The translations under genes were made by a program, and so were the position numbers. From contig CM046877.1 in NCBI GenBank assembly GCA_025667525.1, positions 263,411,706-263,475,705 of the forward strand: a stretch of 64,000 nt of DNA. The letters are read 5' to 3'. Origin of the DNA: Glebionis coronaria. Taxonomy: Eukaryota; Streptophyta; Magnoliopsida; Asterales; Asteraceae. The notes beneath the pieces are model-generated. The model searched no databases. It was given only the letters and a program-made list of their open reading frames with translations, and had not been told where the DNA came from. This document shows, piece by piece, positions 11,025 to 22,190 of this stretch. Position 1 is the first letter of the stretch. Every line of letters begins with the position of its first letter.

Positions 11025-14022
11025 CATATATGATAGTGTGATTCGTCAATTTTGGGGGTCTGCTCAACTTGTGAATGTGGCTGGTCGTCCACGTGCACTC
11101 CATGCTACCATAGATGGACGTGCATATGTGGTGACTGAAGCTTCTATTCGCTCTTCTCTTCATCTTTAGGATGAGGGGGGTGTTGAATCAATCCCCAATT
11201 CGGAAGTATTGGAGGGGATGGCTGCTATAGGTTATGAACATGGGGGGAAGTTTAACTTCCAGAAAAATAGGTTTTCCCCCCAATGGAAGCTTCTGGTTCA
11301 CTTTTTAATCCATTGTATGAGTCCCAAGTCTGGGAGTTGGGATGCTTTCCCTACTCCTTTGGCTACTGGTCTTATTTGTTTAGCCCAGGGTAGAGTGTTT
11401 AGTTTTTCTCATTATCTATTTGAGGGGATGGCTAGTAATTTGTCTACTGCTGGTTCGGGAAAGAAATTTCTTATGTACCCTAGGTTTCTTCAACAAATCC
11501 TTGTTTGCATTCCACGTGATAGGACTGAGCATGTGCCGTCTAAACTTACAGCTAAAGTGTATTACAATATGATGAATGGGTTTACTGGGGATTGGAGGCC
11601 CCTGACTGAAGCCATGTTAGGGTTGGCTCAGGGTCCTATGGGTGAGGAGGAGGAGGCTCCTGAGTTTGTTGTGATAGATGATGACCCCATGGAGGAGGAG
11701 GCTCCTACTGTTGGTGCCACTCCTGTGGTAGAGGAGGAGCTAGTTGAGGAAGTGGTGGTTGAAAAACCATCTCCTACCAAGGCTGGTCCTTCCTCAGTCC
11801 CACAACGGTCTCCATTTGTGGAAACTCCACCTTCTAGTCCTGTCCCACACTCGACTGATAAACCGTTTGATGCTAGTTCTCCACAGGTTGACCCACATGT
11901 TGCTTCGGGCTCCAATGATGCTTTCCCTGATCCAAGTTCTCTTGGTGGGCAGGCAGAGGAGCCTACTACACTGATATCTTTGCTTGATCTTATGCGCAGG
12001 TACCATGAGCGAATGATTTGTTTGGAAGCTGATTTAAACCAACATCGGAAGCTTACAAGGGAGTTTGTTCTTCCTCTGGCTGATCGCATCAAGGCGTTGG
12101 AGACTCAACAACGTCGTCGCAAGAAGCATGTGGTCCATTCAGATTCTGATGACGAGGGTGCGGAGACTGTTGAGGATGGCTTGACGTTGTTGGCAAAGGC
12201 TGCCTTTGCTGATAAAGTTTATGATGATTTGTCGGTTCCTCCAACGTCCTCCAATGTTCCTTCTCCTGGTGCTATTCCCCCTTCTATGGGTGGTGATTCT
12301 GATCCTGCTGATGGTTCTCATGCTGGTCCCTCTCCTGATTTGAAGGGCAAGGCCCCAATGACTGATGCTCCATCCCCATCTCGCAAGCATACCCGTCGCC
12401 AGATTGAAGAGGAAAGACTTGGTGAGGAGGCTGCTCGTCGGGTTCAAGCTGAGATTGATGAAGCTGATAGGGCTGCTGAGGAAGAGCTTCGAGAGCGCAG
12501 GCGTGCACAAATTCAGCATGATGTCATGCATTGGAGTGATGGTGAATGGATGCAAGTGTTGACTATGCTCACTCGGGATTATGCTCAGTTTAAAGATCTA
12601 TTGGGTGATGATGTTGATGAACACAATTGTATTCCGCGTGCTATGGTAATGATGCGTAAGCACCAGTTGGCTCTTGCTGCAGAACTTAAGAAACAGAGAA
12701 GGAACAGACCTTTATCTCGGGCTAAGGAGCGCCAGCAGATGCAGCGTTATGTGAAATTTCAGTCTGCTGCTCATTTTAATGCTCCTTGGACTTGGGCTCG
12801 GGTGCGGGTTTTGACTTTTGATGAGCTCAAGGCCCTTTATGAAAACATGGTGAAGCGTCAGAGTCAACCTATTCCGGAACGATTTATTTACCATCCTCGT
12901 GGTGTGACTGCTTCTATGCCTGCTGATTCTACTGGTCCTTCGTCTGCACCCACTCCTGGTTCTGCTGGTAGTCCTTCTGGTTTTGTTGCTACTTCTGATG
13001 GTCCTTCTACTACACCTTTGGTTGCTCCTATGGGTTCTACTGCTGGTCCTGCTACTACCATTTTTGCTACTACCACCACCACTCATGCTTCCACTACCAC
13101 ACCTGTTACTACCACCACCACACATGTTCCTGCAAGCACCTTTGTTGATACCACCATACCTACTGCTACTACATCTGATGTGCCATCTCCATCACCACCA
13201 GTTCCTGGAACTCAACCTCATCTTACTTCTGATGCAGCTCCTAGTGGTCCATTGGGTGGACACATTCATGAGTCTACTTCTACTGCTTCCCCTGCTGCTG
13301 CTGAGGTTAAGGTAAAGGTTGAATCAACACCTTCTGCTCCCACACCTAGACGTTTCATTCACCAGAAACAAGCTCGTCGTATTCGCCGTGGTAAGACAGT
13401 TCCTTTTGAGAAGCGTGATCCTGAGAATTTAATTGATGCAGCTTCTGACAGCGATTCTGACTTACCCTTGGGCAATGGGAGCATTACGGGTTATATGGTT
13501 GAGCGTTCTACCACACTTCCTGGTGGCGTATCCCATCGGATTACTTTGAGTGATGGGTCTGTGCGATTGGCAACGGGTTTGCAGGGTGTGTTATCTTGGG
13601 TTGACTGTATGGATCTTATGACGTTGTTTGGACTTGTTGATTCTAGTATGCCGTTTGACCCCATGGCTGTGTCTTCATGGCCTGGTATACGAATCTGGGC
13701 TGATCTCAAGCTGATGTTGGATCCTCCTCCAAATGCTCCTGTTTCGGGCATATGGAAGGATCAAATGCAATGGGAGATTCTGCGCTGGAAGCTATATGCT
13801 GGATGTGGAGTTCATATGTTGGAATTAGAATATGGTCATATGGTGTTTATGCTGACGGATGTGGAGTATCCTTTGACTATTTCTTCCATGGAGGCGATGT
13901 TGGCGAGTCACTTGCAAATTTCTACTGCTCCTTCTGGAAATGTGTCAAGTATGGCCACGGCATTGGTAGAAGGTATTCAGGCGCGGTTGCTAGCAGATAA
14001 AAAGGCTGCTTCTGGTATGTAA
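11025..14022 (+). pseudogene. copia A 3' ORF, main piece (unknown function)
   Basis: This continues the frame broken at 1628. With the first piece it would encode about 1045 residues, interrupted by one TAG at 11167-11169. The N-terminal domain includes KFNFQKNRFSPQWKLL, IHCMSPKSG and KKFLMYPRFLQQI, each matched in element B (AAFSPQWKLL, IHCLSSKS, KKFLMYPRFIQ). The middle is acidic and P/S/T-rich, with a charged helix-forming stretch around RRQIEEERLGEEAARR. The C-terminal domain around KLYAGCGVHMLELEYGHMV and DVEYPLTISSMEAML also has a counterpart in B. There is no signal peptide or membrane segment, so it is not an obvious envelope protein. I recognise it as a recurrent Asteraceae copia protein without known function. 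Confidence 0.87.
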
Positions 14023-15016
14023 GGTGATTGGGTTGTAAGTGTTTATGCTTTGTATTTTTGTTCATTTGTTCTTATTTTTCTTCTTTTCACCAATATGTAC
14101 AGTGATTGGTGAACTTCATTCTTTATAGTTAAAAAAAAAACACAACACATTTTATAAAAAAAAATATATATATATATATACTTTTTATATAATATCTGCT
14201 TATACTTTAAACACAGTTTAGATTTTATACGTGTACATAATATCCCTTGGTTGCTTCACACTGTGGTTCCTGATTTGCGCTTGTCCTGGTACTTGGTTTC
14301 ATTTGGTGTTGGACGTGGTCCACACAACAAATGGTTCTCAACTTACCATGTCTAATCGACAAGAAAAAGTTGATTCACCTTGAGGGTACGGCTCCTGGTG
14401 CGATTCTCAAATCCGTTGATGGTTGCCAGGTTACCCAAAACTAGATGGTTTTCACTTGCCATAGTCTTGGACTAAAAAGTGGCTAATGCAAGGGGGTACG
14501 GCTCTTGGTAAAGATCTTATCAAATCCGTTGATAGCTGTAATAGCTTGCTTAAAGCTATAGGGTGTTCAACTCACCGATGCTTCATTGCTAAGAATTGGC
14601 GAGTCCAGAGGGGTACGGCTTCTGGTAAAGACGCATCAAATCCGTTGACGGCTGTGATGGTTTGCCTAAAATCATCAGGGTACTCCCACTCACCATTGAT
14701 TCACGTTCTAAGAGTTGGGCTGGGTTCTAGTCTCCCAGGGTGATGCTTATTCCACCAGTATAACTAGCTAGCCCAAGAGCGAGCAGCTACTTGGTAAAGG
14801 CTCATCAAATCTGCTCATGTTGCTGAAAAGATTCAACACAATGCTGATTTGTTACAAGCTTTGGAGAAGCTTCTAGTGTTTCATGTTGCGGCTGTTACTC
14901 TGATTCTTATCTTGTTGATGCTGTTATTTGTTTTGCTGATACAATCCTCGGGCTTTCTTTGCACGTTTTCCAGGAAACTTGAACTCAACAGGTCAAATTC
15001 AAGTTTAGGGGAGGAT
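14023..15016 (+). other. copia A 3' untranslated region
   Basis: No ORF of note. It contains a short A-run and (TA)n tract at about 14152-14180, a series of 110-170 bp imperfect tandem units from about 14320 to 14830, and a tail leading to the polypurine tract TTTAGGGGAGGA at 15004-15015. Confidence 0.75.
14320..14830 (+). repeat. tandem hairpin units with TCAA-ATCCG-TTGA core
   Basis: Three clear units and one degenerate unit share GGTACGGCT, CTGGTAAAGA and the hairpin core TCAAATCCGTTGA (14407-14419, 14518-14534, 14636-14648; degenerate near 14804). The loop ATCCG is invariant in the three good copies. Each core is preceded by a second longer hairpin of the AACTCACC...GAGTTGG type followed by GAGTCC or CTAGCC. 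Element B has the same units at 41880-42260 although the two elements are well diverged, which argues for function. Confidence 0.8.
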
Positions 15017-15481
15017 TCTTAGGACCATTGTAATAGATATATGTAATAGTTAAACTAGGAGGTATGTAGTTCCTCCTGGTCCTAGCAGTAGTAGGAGCAA
15101 GTCCTGCTCCTGGTCCTAGTCGAAGTCAAACTTTATTATTTACTTAATATTCTGTTAGGATATGCATGAGATATGTTAGGAAAGGATATGCATATCATTT
15201 TTACACGTTTTCTTTAATGATGTATTAGGGTTTCCTTGTAGTATAAAAGGAACCTTAGGCAGAAGGGTTAGACACACCTTCACAAAACGTAGTTCTAGTC
15301 ATTATCAATATTAGAAATCCTTAGAAAGGATCAAGTCTTTATAGTTATTCTGTTCTTCTTAATTATATTTATATTCTACATTCATATTGTGTATAGAGTC
15401 TCTTTGTGATTTGACTTGTGATTGCAGAAGTCATTCACCGGTCCTGACAGGCTGCAAGATCTACATCTAGTAGACCCAACA
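15017..15481 (+). repeat. copia A 3' LTR
   Basis: The LTR starts right after the purine tract with TCTTAGGACC (probably TG mutated to TC) and ends near GACCCAACA. It contains TATAAAAG at 15242-15249 in a context (TCCTTGTAGTATAAAAGGAACC) like that of element B's LTR, and repeated CTCCTGGTCCTAG motifs at about 15078-15120. Both ends are inferred because the partner LTR is outside the window. Confidence 0.75.
15242..15249 (+). promoter_or_regulatory. TATA box in copia A LTR
   Basis: TATAAAAG sits between TCCTTGTAG and GAACCTTAGG. The LTR of element B has the same arrangement at 27562, so this is the likely LTR promoter core. Confidence 0.65.
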
Positions 15482-15741
15482 AAAAATACTAAGATACCCT
15501 CTCTTTAAACCTTGTTAATTCTTAACAAGAAAAACATTTGCGCCGTTAGTCCATGAGAGATGTATTGTGCCCCCCGCACTAACGGAGGAATGGATGTTTT
15601 CCAAAAAACTAATGAATGATGTAATTCGATTTTTCGACACAGCACATGGATGATTTTTGCACTTCCCTTTTTTAATAACTGAATTGGAACTATATTTTTT
15701 TATCATCAACATTGTGTTGTCGAGTAGCGTCATTAGACATA
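15482..15741. other. intergenic spacer
   Basis: This is single-copy-looking sequence between element A and the MITE. No gene, repeat or RNA was recognised. An 83-codon minus-strand frame here has no recognisable features. Confidence 0.5.
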
Positions 15742-15943
15742 CATTTTTAAAAGATAAATGATACATTCACCAAAAGTTTACACAAAATTATCCACACATA
15801 CATGTGTCATGTAATTATGGTGGGTGAAAAGGGTGAAAGAGAAAACTGCATGCATTATAATTGGTCAAACACATTTGACATGTCATTGTGTGGATAATTT
15901 TGTGATAAATTTTTGGTGGATGTATTATTTCTCTTTTTAAAAT
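15742..15943. mobile_element. fold-back MITE
   Basis: The outer about 60 bases on each side are inverted copies of each other: ATACATTCACCAAAAG...CACAAAATTATCCACACA on the left, and TGTGTGGATAATTTTGTG...TTTTGGTGGATGTAT on the right. The centre is about 80 bases with no ORF. Size and structure fit a miniature inverted-repeat element. The exact ends and target duplication are not clear. Confidence 0.7.
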
Positions 15944-15951
15944 TTGATACT

Positions 15952-15956
15952 CTTGT
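15952..15956. repeat. target-site duplication of element D, left copy
   Basis: CTTGT before the LTR start TGTAAAAG is repeated at 26670-26674. Confidence 0.93.
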
Positions 15957-18830
15957 TGTAAAAGCCGCATGCTTTTATCATGAATAGTACCTTTTAGATC
16001 GTACGTACAAGATTAAAACTTTCCTTTTATAGCATGTTTACGTTCACGTATAAGAATTCTAAGTATTACGTATGTGTTAGAATTTATTACGTATGAACAC
16101 ACGATAATTATTCAAATGATAATTATAATCACGAACATGCGATCATGAAATTATGAACGTAAATTAATCACGAGAGAGTATTAATTGCGTATATATATTT
16201 ATTACGAACACGAATAAATATATTAAGTCACGATCAATAATTGATTAGAACACATAAAAACACGAACACGATAAAACACGAACACACACTATAATATTTA
16301 GACTCGAGAAATTTACGGGTAACCCTATGTGGGGCCCCCTACCCGCGGCTACACCAAGGAGAATGGGCCAAGCCTATTTTAATTTTTACTAAAACAAAGG
16401 AATTAGGAAAACATGTTTTATTATTTACAAAACAAGAAAAATAACAAAACCCTAAAATCTTTTCTTCTTCCTTCTCTTTGGCCGTTGGATTCAAGACACC
16501 AAAAGGGGGTGTTCGGTTGATTTTTGATCTTGGAAATTGTGCAAGCATTCGTGTGTGTTCATCCTTAATTGATCCACGTAATCGGAATAACCTTTTTAAC
16601 CCTTTTCTTTTATGTTTTGATTTAATGAATCACATAAAATCATGATGTTTTTAAAAACTAATTAAAAACAATTATTAAAACATGTCTATGATCATGGGGT
16701 AATTCAAAACAAGGGTTTTTAGGGGTGTTTGTGTTGGCCGACGCCTAACCGAGCCCAAGGGGGGCTCTCGGCTTGGCTTATGTAACACCACCGAGACCAT
16801 ATGGTCTCGGTATGGTGATGGTGGTCCCACGACAGCAGCAAACAAGGGGAACCCCGACCTTGGTTCGGGGTATGGTGTTGATTACGGGTCCGGTTCATGG
16901 TTTCTAGTCACGGTTCCGGTTCATAGATTATTTTTAAGGTTTATGATTTTAATAGTTATGTGTTAAAAATTAAATTAATAAAACATGACATGATTAATTT
17001 AATTAACATGACTTAGGTTATACATTTAATTATTAGATCATGAATTTGAACCTAAGTATTTATATTTAACTAGACTTTATAATTAATTAATTATTAAAAA
17101 CCATGACTATAATTAATTAATTAACACGACTTAGGTTATATTACTAATAATTAATAATACATGTTTTAACCTATGTATTTTACCTTATTTAATTAAAATC
17201 ATGATATATTTAATTAAATACTTTTAACCTATAGTTTATTTAATTTGCATGTAATAATTAATAAACTATACTTTATAACAACATAACTTAGAATAATAAT
17301 CAGAAAACACTTAAGCTTATATAATTAGCTTATTTAACCAACTTATATCTAATTATGGAAACTTTCTATATTTAGAAACTTATTTAACTAAGGCAGCTAA
17401 TCTATTTATGGAAACTTTCTATTTTTGAAACTTATCTATTTTAAGCAGTAATTCTATTTCTGGAAACTTTCTCATTTTGGAGACTTTCTATTTTTGGAAA
17501 CTTTCTATTTTTAGAAAATTTCTATTTTTGGTAACTTTCTATTTTTGGAAACTTTTGATTTTAGGAAACCTGCTATTTTTAGAAAGTTACTTATTTTTAC
17601 ACAACAAGCATTATAATGCATGAAATACAAGAAATATTTAATCAGAATAGGCAGAATATAAGATAAACACAGTATAAAGCTTAAAATAGTAAAACATGAC
17701 ATGAACGTATAAAATAAGCTAAGACATGATATAAAACCAGTTACGTATTCAGTAATCAGATACTTATACACGTATGTATTTATGTAGCATTAGTAATACT
17801 GAAGTAGGACTCTCTTCCGTTCGTCTTCTTCGTTCACTGGACATAAGGTACGGATTCCCGTCCTTTTAGTATGGACATTCTTTCCTTATTAGGATTTCCC
17901 GTATGCAGCCAACTGTTTTCCTGTAGTATAAGTTTATACGTTTGATTGCTTATGTTTAATTAGAATAACTAAAGCCATATACATGCATGACTAGTTTCAC
18001 CTAGTTATGGAGGTACCAAAACCATAACACTAGAGGCACTGGTGTTATGACTCCCCAATGGCGGAGTGATTGCTCGTGGCGTCCCTTCAGCTTTTGTCCA
18101 TATTATTATATTTATCATGTGGGGCGTATTGGTGCATCCTAGTTACATGTTTTTCAGCAGATTACTCAATGTGAATGTGGTGTGTGCCTTGCATCCTTCA
18201 CAAGGAGCTGATCCCTCCTACCTAAACCAGTATATCAAATTAGAGGCAGCTCCTCTAATTTGCATGATGAGGTCACCCCTCCAAGTATTCATGCACGGTG
18301 GATTTTCATGACCTATATTGGCTAATGGTAAAATATGTTAAATAGTTTTTACAAGATAAACATAAGGCTTTTCAAACTATAAAACCAGTTTTACTAAGAC
18401 TTAACCGGGTTATTCGGGACTTAGTTTCTTCCACTGTTATATGATTTTATGCTTGTATTATTCATGCTTTATTGTACATCCGTGCACTGAGCGTATTGCT
18501 CAACCGTTTTCCTTTTCATGTTCCCAAAACGGCAGGTACTCAGGGACGCTCGTAGACTTTAAGCGTACGTGCATATGGACTGGAAGCTTTCTAGCCTTTC
18601 TTTACTTTATGCATTATCTATACTTTGATACTCTTTCCATGGACATTGTTTAGTCCTTTCATTTACAGTACTTATGTTTGTGTGTGATGAGATTTACTTT
18701 TGGACTACCGATGTTTGCTTTTGGTATTTCCTTTTATGGTCATGTAATGTTTTAGACATTTATCCTTGTATGCTTTGATGACATGCCATAATTACGCGTG
18801 ACATTCTATTTATCAAAATGGGGTGTTACA
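15957..18830 (+). repeat. element D 5' LTR
   Basis: The LTR starts TGTAAAAGCCGCATGC and ends GGGGTGTTACA. It contains a 20-base-period array at about 17340-17590 and a perfect CCGTTTT/AAAACGG hairpin at about 18504-18532. The several short open frames inside are not conserved as proteins. Confidence 0.95.
17340..17590. repeat. GGAAACTTTCTATTTTT tandem array in the LTR
   Basis: At least ten imperfect copies of a roughly 18-20 base unit (GGAAACTTTCTATTTTT, sometimes TAGAAACTTATT). The same array with a different copy arrangement is in the other LTR at about 25210-25435. Confidence 0.8.
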
Positions 18831-18834
18831 ATTA

Positions 18835-18847
18835 TGGTATCAGATCC
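18835..18847 (+). other. element D primer-binding site
   Basis: TGGTATCAGATCC lies four bases after the LTR. It resembles the usual tRNA-Met complement TGGTATCAGAGCC with one change. Confidence 0.8.
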
Positions 18848-19054
18848 AAGGCTTCGACCTATAGGCTCTCAAAACATGACCTGTGATTTAGTGGGTAGTC
18901 ACTATGGTCTTCCTAGAACTGACAGTCTTTTTCATGCATTCATCATTTTTACGCATACATATATATGTCATTGTCGCAGGTTTATGACTAAGTAATGGTT
19001 GGTACATGACTGGCCCTATTTAGTCGCATGTGTTTTATCGAAACTTTTAAATTT

Positions 19055-19123
19055 GGGACCGACCCATAGGCGTCCCCTCGCCATGTCTTTTAATTTGGGT
19101 GAACTGACCATAGGCGTTCACCC
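19055..19123 (+). ncRNA. paired leader hairpins with common GACCATAGGC loop
   Basis: Two adjacent inverted repeats lie between primer site and gag. The first has stem GGGAC/GTCCC (19055-19059, 19072-19076) and a loop with GACCCATAGGC. The second has stem GGGTGAAC/GTTCACCC (19097-19104, 19116-19123) and a loop with GACCATAGGC. The stems differ while the loop is kept. A related string, GACCTATAGGC, sits just after the primer site at about 18856. Position and form suggest an RNA packaging or dimerisation signal; this is inference. Confidence 0.6.
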
Positions 19124-19646
19124 TCGAGCATACAAAAGTTTTCATAAAACTGCATCATGCATTCATATACAAATTTTGTTGCATAAAATTTTTCTCTTGA
19201 TTTATTGGTATAAATTTTTTTATATGTTTTATGTTATACTGTTAGATGGCAAACACAAACAATATCCGGGATATGGTTGCAGCTGCCAATGCAGATATGC
19301 AAGACATCCTTCATCAGAACGACAACTATCCTTCCCCGCCTAGCATTTTCCCCACGGAAGGAAGGAATCAGCTCATGAGAGAATACTATACCATTAGACA
19401 GCGACCTGAGGAAGATAGCAATGACCTCATGCAGCGTTTTCTTCGATTTGTCGGTGTCCTGAGAGCAGCTGCGGGCACCACTGAAGAACAGGCACAACAT
19501 TTTTGATGGGCCCTTAATCCAATGATTTCCAATAACTTAGAAGGTTCTCCGTTAGACACAGTAGCACAAGTGGCCGATGCGGCACGTAAGCTGGAGATGC
19601 TGCATGAGAGAGATGAGTTCGGGGAAGCAGAGAGACCCGAGAAGAG

Positions 19647-19734
19647 GTAAACATTTTTATTCAAGCGGTGACCAATCCGTATTCTTTCTATATATGTCAA
19701 TTATTCATCTCTTTAAATTGTATCTTCCAAGCAG
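19647..19734 (+). other. candidate gag intron 1 (88 bp)
   Basis: The donor reads AAGAG/GTAAAC and the acceptor TTCCAAGCAG. The stretch is T-rich, with stops in the gag frame. Gag-like sequence lies on both sides (ERPEKR before; KTGDRSQPATQ after). The frame is restored if one A is added to the following A-run. Confidence 0.55.
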
Positions 19735-19880
19735 AAAACTGGGGATCGGTCTCAGCCAGCTACTCAGTAGCAGCCTAATCAGCCCAAGGGAAACGGTCAC
19801 ACTAACGACCATTCTGCTACGGATAGGCGTGGCGGTAATGATAATTACCGTAACAACGCTGGACACTCCAACGGCAGCAG

Positions 19881-19958
19881 GTCCTAATACTTACGCATTC
19901 TTCTTATGATTTCATGTTATAACTCATAATTCTGACACTTTAGCAAATCTTCTACCAG
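19881..19958 (+). other. candidate gag intron 2 (78 bp)
   Basis: The boundaries are GGCAGCAG/GTCCTAATAC and ATCTTCTACCAG/GAACC. Splicing joins HSNGSR to NHGNGRDQNQRGSQ without a stop and in frame. The donor is weaker than consensus. Confidence 0.6.
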
Positions 19959-20023
19959 GAACCATGGAAACGGTAGGGACCAGAACCAGAGAGGTTCACA
20001 GCCTAGCCATCCAGCTATCACTG

Positions 20024-20096
20024 GTATTCAATCTTACGATTATTCGCATTGTCCTTTGTACCCTATTATCATGTCTCATGTAAAATGTTTTATCAG
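20024..20096 (+). other. candidate gag intron 3 (73 bp)
   Basis: The boundaries are ATCACTG/GTATTC and TTTTATCAG/GTCCTC. Removal joins SHPAIT to GPQPARAPAGGY in frame and leads directly into the zinc knuckle. The stretch is much more A/T-rich than the flanking coding parts. Confidence 0.65.
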
Positions 20097-20350
20097 GTCC
20101 TCAGCCAGCCAGAGCACCTGCTGGAGGATATAATCATCGTCTTTGCTCTACTTGCCACCGTAGGCACCCAGGGGCATGTCCTCGTGACACTGACGCATGC
20201 TTCAAGTGTGGTCTTCCTGGCCATCGCAAGAAGGACTGCCGTAAGGGCGAGATGGAGGGCACATCGGGACATGCTGATACCAAGCCGCCTCCTACCACTA
20301 GACGTGTCTACACGAAATCTCGAGATCAGGCCAACAAGACTACAGGTACC

Positions 20351-20856
20351 ATAACTGGAATCTTGTATATGTATGGTCAGGCTGCATGTGTTTTATTTGA
20401 TACGGGTGCTACTCACTCGGTCATTTCTACTGCTTATGCCAAGAACATTAGGATGCTCCTATGCCACTAGATAGTATACTGAGTATTTCCACGCCTTTGA
20501 GAGACTCTGTACGCATAACCCATGTATACAAGAGTCTTCCCCTAAAATTTGACGATAAGGTTCGTCCTGTTGACGTACTTCCGCTGGACATGAATGACTT
20601 TGACATGATTTTGGGCATGGACTGGCTATCCAAGCATCATGCTACCATAGACTGCCATTCATATCGAGTCATCTTCGGTGATGTTAATGCACCAGAGTAC
20701 ATTCATAACGGGTTCGTACCCGGAAGGTCTGTCCAAATCATATCTACCCTGCAAACGCGTGCACTACTGTCACATGGCTGCGAGGGTTACCTAGCTACCG
20801 TTCACGACATGGATGCTGAATCTCCATCAATTCAGGATCAACCTATAGTGTCGTAA
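20351..20856 (+). pseudogene. element D aspartic protease
   Basis: The active site is VLFDTGATHSVIS (about 20393-20430), followed by a frameshift near 20447 and then DMILGMDWLSKHHATIDC, the second conserved retropepsin block of chromoviruses. The frame ends at a TAA at 20854 replacing the first codon of the usual EFQDVFP linker to RT. It would process Gag-Pol in particles. Confidence 0.88.
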
Positions 20857-22190
20857 TTCCAAGATGTATTTCCAGAAGAACTTTCGGGCATACCACCTGC
20901 ACGAGAAGTGGAATTTAATATCGACCTTATCCTAGGAGCTGAACCGATTTCCAAAGCTGCTTATCGCATGGCTCCCATAGAGTTAAAGGAGCTAAAGGAT
21001 CAACTGCAAGAACTTCTAGAACGAGGTTTCATTCGATCGAGCGCATCTCCATGGGACGCACCGGACTTATTTGTTAAGAAGAAGGATGGCAGTATGCATC
21101 TTTGCATAGACTATCGCGAGCTCAACATGATTACTATCCGGAATAGGTATCCACTGCCGCGAATAGACGATCTGTTTGACCAACTCCAAGGGGCCAAACA
21201 CTTCTCCAAGATTGATCTTAGGTCAGGCTATCATCAACTATGGTTTAAGGAGCAGGACATCGCCAAGACTGCTTTTCATACCCGCTATGGCCACTACGAA
21301 TTTGTAGTCATGCCATTCGGCCTGACCAATGCTCCAGCAGTGTTCATGGATTCGATGAACAGAATCTTCCATGAATTTCTTGACAAGTTAGTCATTGTCT
21401 TCATCGATGACATCCTGATTTTCTCAAAGTCCAAGGAGGAACACGAAGAACATCTTCGTACAGTACTACAGATTCTTCGCCAGAAGCAGCTGTATGCTAA
21501 ATTCTCCAAGTGAGAGTTCTGGTTAGACAAGGTGGCATTCTTAGGCCACATTATGTTAGTAGAAGGAATCACTATGGATCCAGCGAAGGTTGAGGCTATT
21601 ACTAAATGGCTGAGGCCGACATCAGCGACTGAAGTCTGCAGTTTCTTAGGCTTAGCTGGCTATTACCGTAGGTTCGTGGAGAACTTTTCCCGCTTAGCAC
21701 TACCATTGACCAAACTGATGTGGAAAGGGGAGAAATTCGTTTGGACTGAAGAACGAGAGAAGAGCTTTGAAGACCTGAAGCAGAAGCTAGTATCTGCACC
21801 TATTCTTACTCTCCCATCTGGTACGGGTAGATTTCAAATCTATAGTGATGCATCGGGGAAGGGACTTGCCTGTGTTCTCATGCAACATGGGAAAGTGATC
21901 GCGTACGCTTCACAGCAGCTTAAGACTTATGAAGAAAATTACCCTACGTATGACTTGGAACTTGTTGCAGTCGTGTTTGCATTGAAGATATAGAGGCACT
22001 AATTACATGAAGAATCATGTGACATTTTCACGAACCACAAGAGCTTGAAGTATATCTTCACTCAGCGTGAATTACACATGAGGCAGAGGAGATGGTTAGA
22101 GCTGTTGAAGGATTATGACATTAATCTACAGTATCATCCCGTAAAGGCGAATGTAGTAGCAGATGCACTTAGCAGGAAGTCCGGAATGAT
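20857..22190 (+). pseudogene. element D reverse transcriptase and RNase H
   Basis: All RT blocks are visible: [17 protein letters not shown] start, [41 protein letters not shown] and the catalytic [11 protein letters not shown] (about 21400-21428). After a TGA at 21511 come [21 protein letters not shown] and RNase H with [18 protein letters not shown] sequence, [15 protein letters not shown] and [12 protein letters not shown] at 21991 and TAA at 22000 hit the tryptophan and tyrosine of the WRHYL motif. The catalytic aspartates of RT are intact, but the stops make the copy inactive. Confidence 0.95.

Larger units (their letters stand above)
1..15481 (+). mobile_element. Ty1/copia retrotransposon A, 3' part, split by element N
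   Basis: This is the downstream part of a copia element. In order it holds the end of reverse transcriptase and RNase H, a linker, a long extra reading frame (1492-1628 continuing at 11025-14022), a 3' untranslated region with tandem hairpin units, a polypurine tract and a 3' LTR of about 465 bp. Its 5' half lies outside the window. The order RNase H, extra ORF, LTR recalls copia groups such as SIRE that have an additional 3' gene. Element B at 27-42 kb has the same plan and homologous proteins. A gypsy element inserted in the extra ORF accounts for 1629-11019. Lineage within copia was not settled. Confidence 0.9.
19246..20350 (+). pseudogene. gag: element D gag with three intron-like interruptions
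   Basis: The ATG at 19246 (MANTNNIRDMVAAANAD) leads into the C-terminal half of a gypsy Gag (MREYYTIRQRPEEDSNDLMQ, RAAAGTTEEQAQHF). A TGA at 19504 stands where an arginine is expected. After PEKR the reading frame breaks three times at short A/T-rich GT...AG stretches (19647-19734, 19881-19958, 20024-20096). Removing the second and third joins the basic Q/N-rich linker in frame to the nucleocapsid, which has CSTCHRRHPGAC and a perfect CX2CX4HX4C knuckle (CFKCGLPGHRKKDC). The first junction also needs one base, explained by a lost A in an A-run at 19735. The N-terminal half of the Gag domain seems deleted. Confidence 0.8.

Noticed and set aside
11628..13751. Several minus-strand and alternative plus-strand frames under the A 3' ORF
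   Set aside because: They overlap the long coding frame and owe their length to its GC-rich, proline/serine/threonine codons.
11025..14022. 3' ORF considered as an envelope-like gene
   Set aside because: No signal peptide, transmembrane segment or cleavage-site pattern is visible in A or B.
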